From assembly GCA_002081555.1 (NCBI GenBank), contig MZNV01000709.1:1-21155 (forward strand): a stretch of DNA of 21,155 nt, in the 5' to 3' direction. The stretch's first letter is position 1. Each line of letters starts with the position of its first letter. Below, piece after piece: positions 19,691-21,155 of this stretch. Under the pieces are notes generated by a model. That model did not search any database. It saw only the letters and a list, made by a program, of their open reading frames with translations, and was not told where the DNA came from. This stretch comes from Protostelium mycophagum (Eukaryota; Evosea; Variosea; Protosteliida; Protosteliaceae). A program made the translations under genes and the position numbers.

Positions 19691-20017
19691 CTTCTTTTGA
19701 TGTCGCTTTGGTTCGGGAAATGCCCAGATATCTTTAAAATTCCGGTGCCGCGGAAGCACCTCCCCTGGGTTTTCCTTTGTGTCAGACTGATTGTAAATCT
19801 CCGGCCTTATGAACAGTTTATAATTGCCAACCAGCGAAAGAGACCAATTTTATCAAGGTTTAACATGAGGTATCCAGTATGTCCTGAATGAAGATAAGAT
19901 AGACCAGGGATTAGGCTGGTTCTATTTTTGCCCCCCGACGTGATTGTGCTTGATTGATACCAAATGATCACATGATGATTTCAAAGAGAGTGATGTGGTG
20001 TATTTATTAGCTTGCTT
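19691..20017. other. Intergenic between tandem minus-strand genes
   Basis: Holds the 5' flank of the Zn2Cys6 gene and the 3' end of the pseudokinase gene. An AATAAA for the latter is at 20008-20003 on the minus strand, ten bases after its stop. No other gene seen. Confidence 0.5.
20003..20008 (-). promoter_or_regulatory. Poly(A) signal AATAAA of the pseudokinase gene
   Basis: A canonical hexamer lies just past the TAG stop at 20020-20018 on the minus strand, supporting the terminal exon. Confidence 0.6.
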
Positions 20018-21132
20018 CTATATTCCGGCACTTTCGTACAGATCAGAATTGGACCTGTCCTCTATCACAATTTCATGCTTAGTCGTAGTATGTGAAGCCT
20101 CAAGAGAGATAATAATCGCCTCATAGGAGGGCCTCTCATTGACATCTAAATGTACACTGTGAAGAATGAGTAAAACTTGACTGAAAGGCTTACCATCGGT
20201 TTATTGAACTCGCGATGTCTTGATTCCAAACCTTGGGCGTGTCGACACAAATCTCCCCCTTTGGTAATGAGTTGAAGACCTGTTGTTGTCAGTAAAACAG
20301 TATGAAAACCACAGTTGACTTTATGATCAGGAAGGTCGTTGTAGATGGGCTGACGCGCCATCATGCACCACATCAAGGTCCCAAAGGACCACATGGAAGA
20401 CCTTATGTCGTGAGGTCCACCCTTCATCACTTCTGGCGCCTAATTATGTCAGCACATACCAGCTAATATCGATTCGACATACACTGCTTCTGTTGATATT
20501 TTCTTTCGATGCCAAAGTGCCCGCATCAATTACGTGAGACAGCCCTCCCAGTTTCGCAGTGGTGACGTCATCTTTGCACGATACCAACACCTATGGGCGT
20601 TAATATACGCATAACGCCTTGAAATACTGACCTCTGTAGTTGTGATCATCGTATGCACGAGGTTCTGACCGGAGATATAAGTCAGTGCTTTGGCAATCTG
20701 TACAGATCTATGAAACGTCAACATACACTTTAGCGTGAGATCCCACATGGAGATGATCTGCCTGTCACTCAGGTGGGATGTCAACATATATGTCGACACA
20801 TCACCGTCCTTAATCCATTCGTACACGATGTAGGATTCTGTTCCACTGAACATCTGGGTGATATAAAATAGAACGTTGGGATGATGCAGCCCCTGGTACT
20901 TATTTAGCATCTACAATTGTCGAGACTTCACCTTGGCATTGGTGGCTTCAGCGAGCAATGCCTGCACTGCGGTTCTCCCATGGGCTTTCTTTACTGCTAC
21001 GGTTGTTGTTCCACCGTATATCCCTTTCCATAAGCTCACACTGTTGCCTCTTTTCACTTCACATTTGTATTCTATATGGTCAACGTCTTCAGACTTGTTC
21101 AACACAATGGACTGATCGTCTTGAAATACTCT
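20018..21132 (-). CDS. Tyrosine-kinase-like pseudokinase (5' end outside window)
   Basis: Exons in the window: 21132-20932, 20892-20729, 20707-20632, 20590-20483, 20439-20320, 20279-20194, 20156-20018, giving 297 residues of kinase fold. Conserved: VAVKK (beta-3 Lys), the alpha-C Glu (LLAEA), LHHPNVL, YIVYEWIKDGDV, QIAKALTYI, APEVM, WSFGTLMW, DVNERPSYEAI. Lost: the glycine loop keeps only its first Gly (RGNSVSLWKG); HRD is VHTM; the catalytic-loop Asn is Glu; DFG is missing (KLGGLS); the alpha-F Asp (DVWSFG) is Ser-Met. Catalysis is therefore very unlikely. Such pseudokinases act as allosteric partners or scaffolds. An acceptor (gattgtag) at the first exon shows that an N-terminal part lies to the right. 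The 21-nt intron 20728-20708 is optional: skipping it keeps the frame and adds seven residues. Confidence 0.85.
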
Positions 21133-21155
21133 CTACAATCAGTCAACACGATGAA

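Noticed and set aside
20893-20931. A 21-nt intron ending ...acaattgtag in the pseudokinase
   Set aside because: The 39-nt intron ending ...aagtaccag gives the standard alpha-C Glu to HPN spacing.
1-21155. Nematode (Caenorhabditis) origin suggested by TTTGGCGGGAAA and GAAATTTC words
   Set aside because: Caenorhabditis lacks HOP2 as far as I know, and the Zn2Cys6 gene and intron-bearing tRNA-Met do not fit. The words alone do not fix the taxon.
1-21155. CRISPR arrays, transposase genes, rRNA or viral genes
   Set aside because: No repeat-spacer pattern, no transposase or integrase motifs and no rRNA-like sequence were seen; repeats are short intronic words or coding low-complexity tracts.

Overview
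This window is nuclear DNA from an intron-rich eukaryote with a compact genome. Most introns are 35-100 nt with GT-AG ends, genes sit close together on both strands, and there is an intron-containing elongator tRNA-Met(CAT). I rebuilt exons by hand, keeping reading frame and intron phase consistent across every junction. Six complete multi-exon genes, one gene cut by the right edge, one tRNA and a few minor items account for nearly all of the window. The taxon is not certain. A fungal-type Zn(II)2Cys6 cluster with a PAS-like end, a JmjC/zf-4CXXC_R1 fusion, a HOP2 orthologue, a CEMIP/TMEM2-like G8 protein and a tyrosine-kinase-like pseudokinase together suggest an early-branching opisthokont (early fungus or unicellular holozoan) or another protist. 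This is inference.

Layout, left to right: tRNA-Met (+, 126-213); a weak possible terminal exon (-, 269-436); a very large chromatin-type gene (-, 5716 to 642; JmjC-like fold, zinc fingers including zf-4CXXC_R1, RRM-like domain, acidic region, SRI-like C-terminus); an MT-A70 methyltransferase (+, 5824-7075) that shares a 107-bp bidirectional promoter with it; a secreted, probably GPI-anchored G8/parallel-beta-helix protein (-, 12794 to 7160); a proline-rich protein with a ubiquitin-like segment and a C-terminal B-box-type zinc finger (-, 16581 to 13241); HOP2/PSMC3IP (+, 16973-18058), preceded by an overlapping 87-codon upstream ORF; a Zn2Cys6-PAS regulator (-, 19690 to 18400); and a kinase-fold pseudokinase (-, 21132 to 20018, 5' end outside the window).

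Functionally, the left half pairs a putative chromatin reader that has lost the JmjC iron ligands with an adenine-methyltransferase-family protein in head-to-head orientation. HOP2 serves meiotic strand exchange. The other genes look unrelated housekeeping, surface or regulatory functions.

The most unusual feature lies below gene level. The introns are built from a small vocabulary of exact words: TTTGGCGGGAAA (7 copies, all intronic), TGACGTCA (15 copies, 11 intronic), CTAAAAATAG (9 copies, all between 6.8 and 12 kb, 7 intronic and 5 of those forming a 3' splice site), GAAATTTC (more than 20 copies), and a recurrent acceptor GTTGTAG|A. These counts are far above chance for 21 kb and no gene call explains them.
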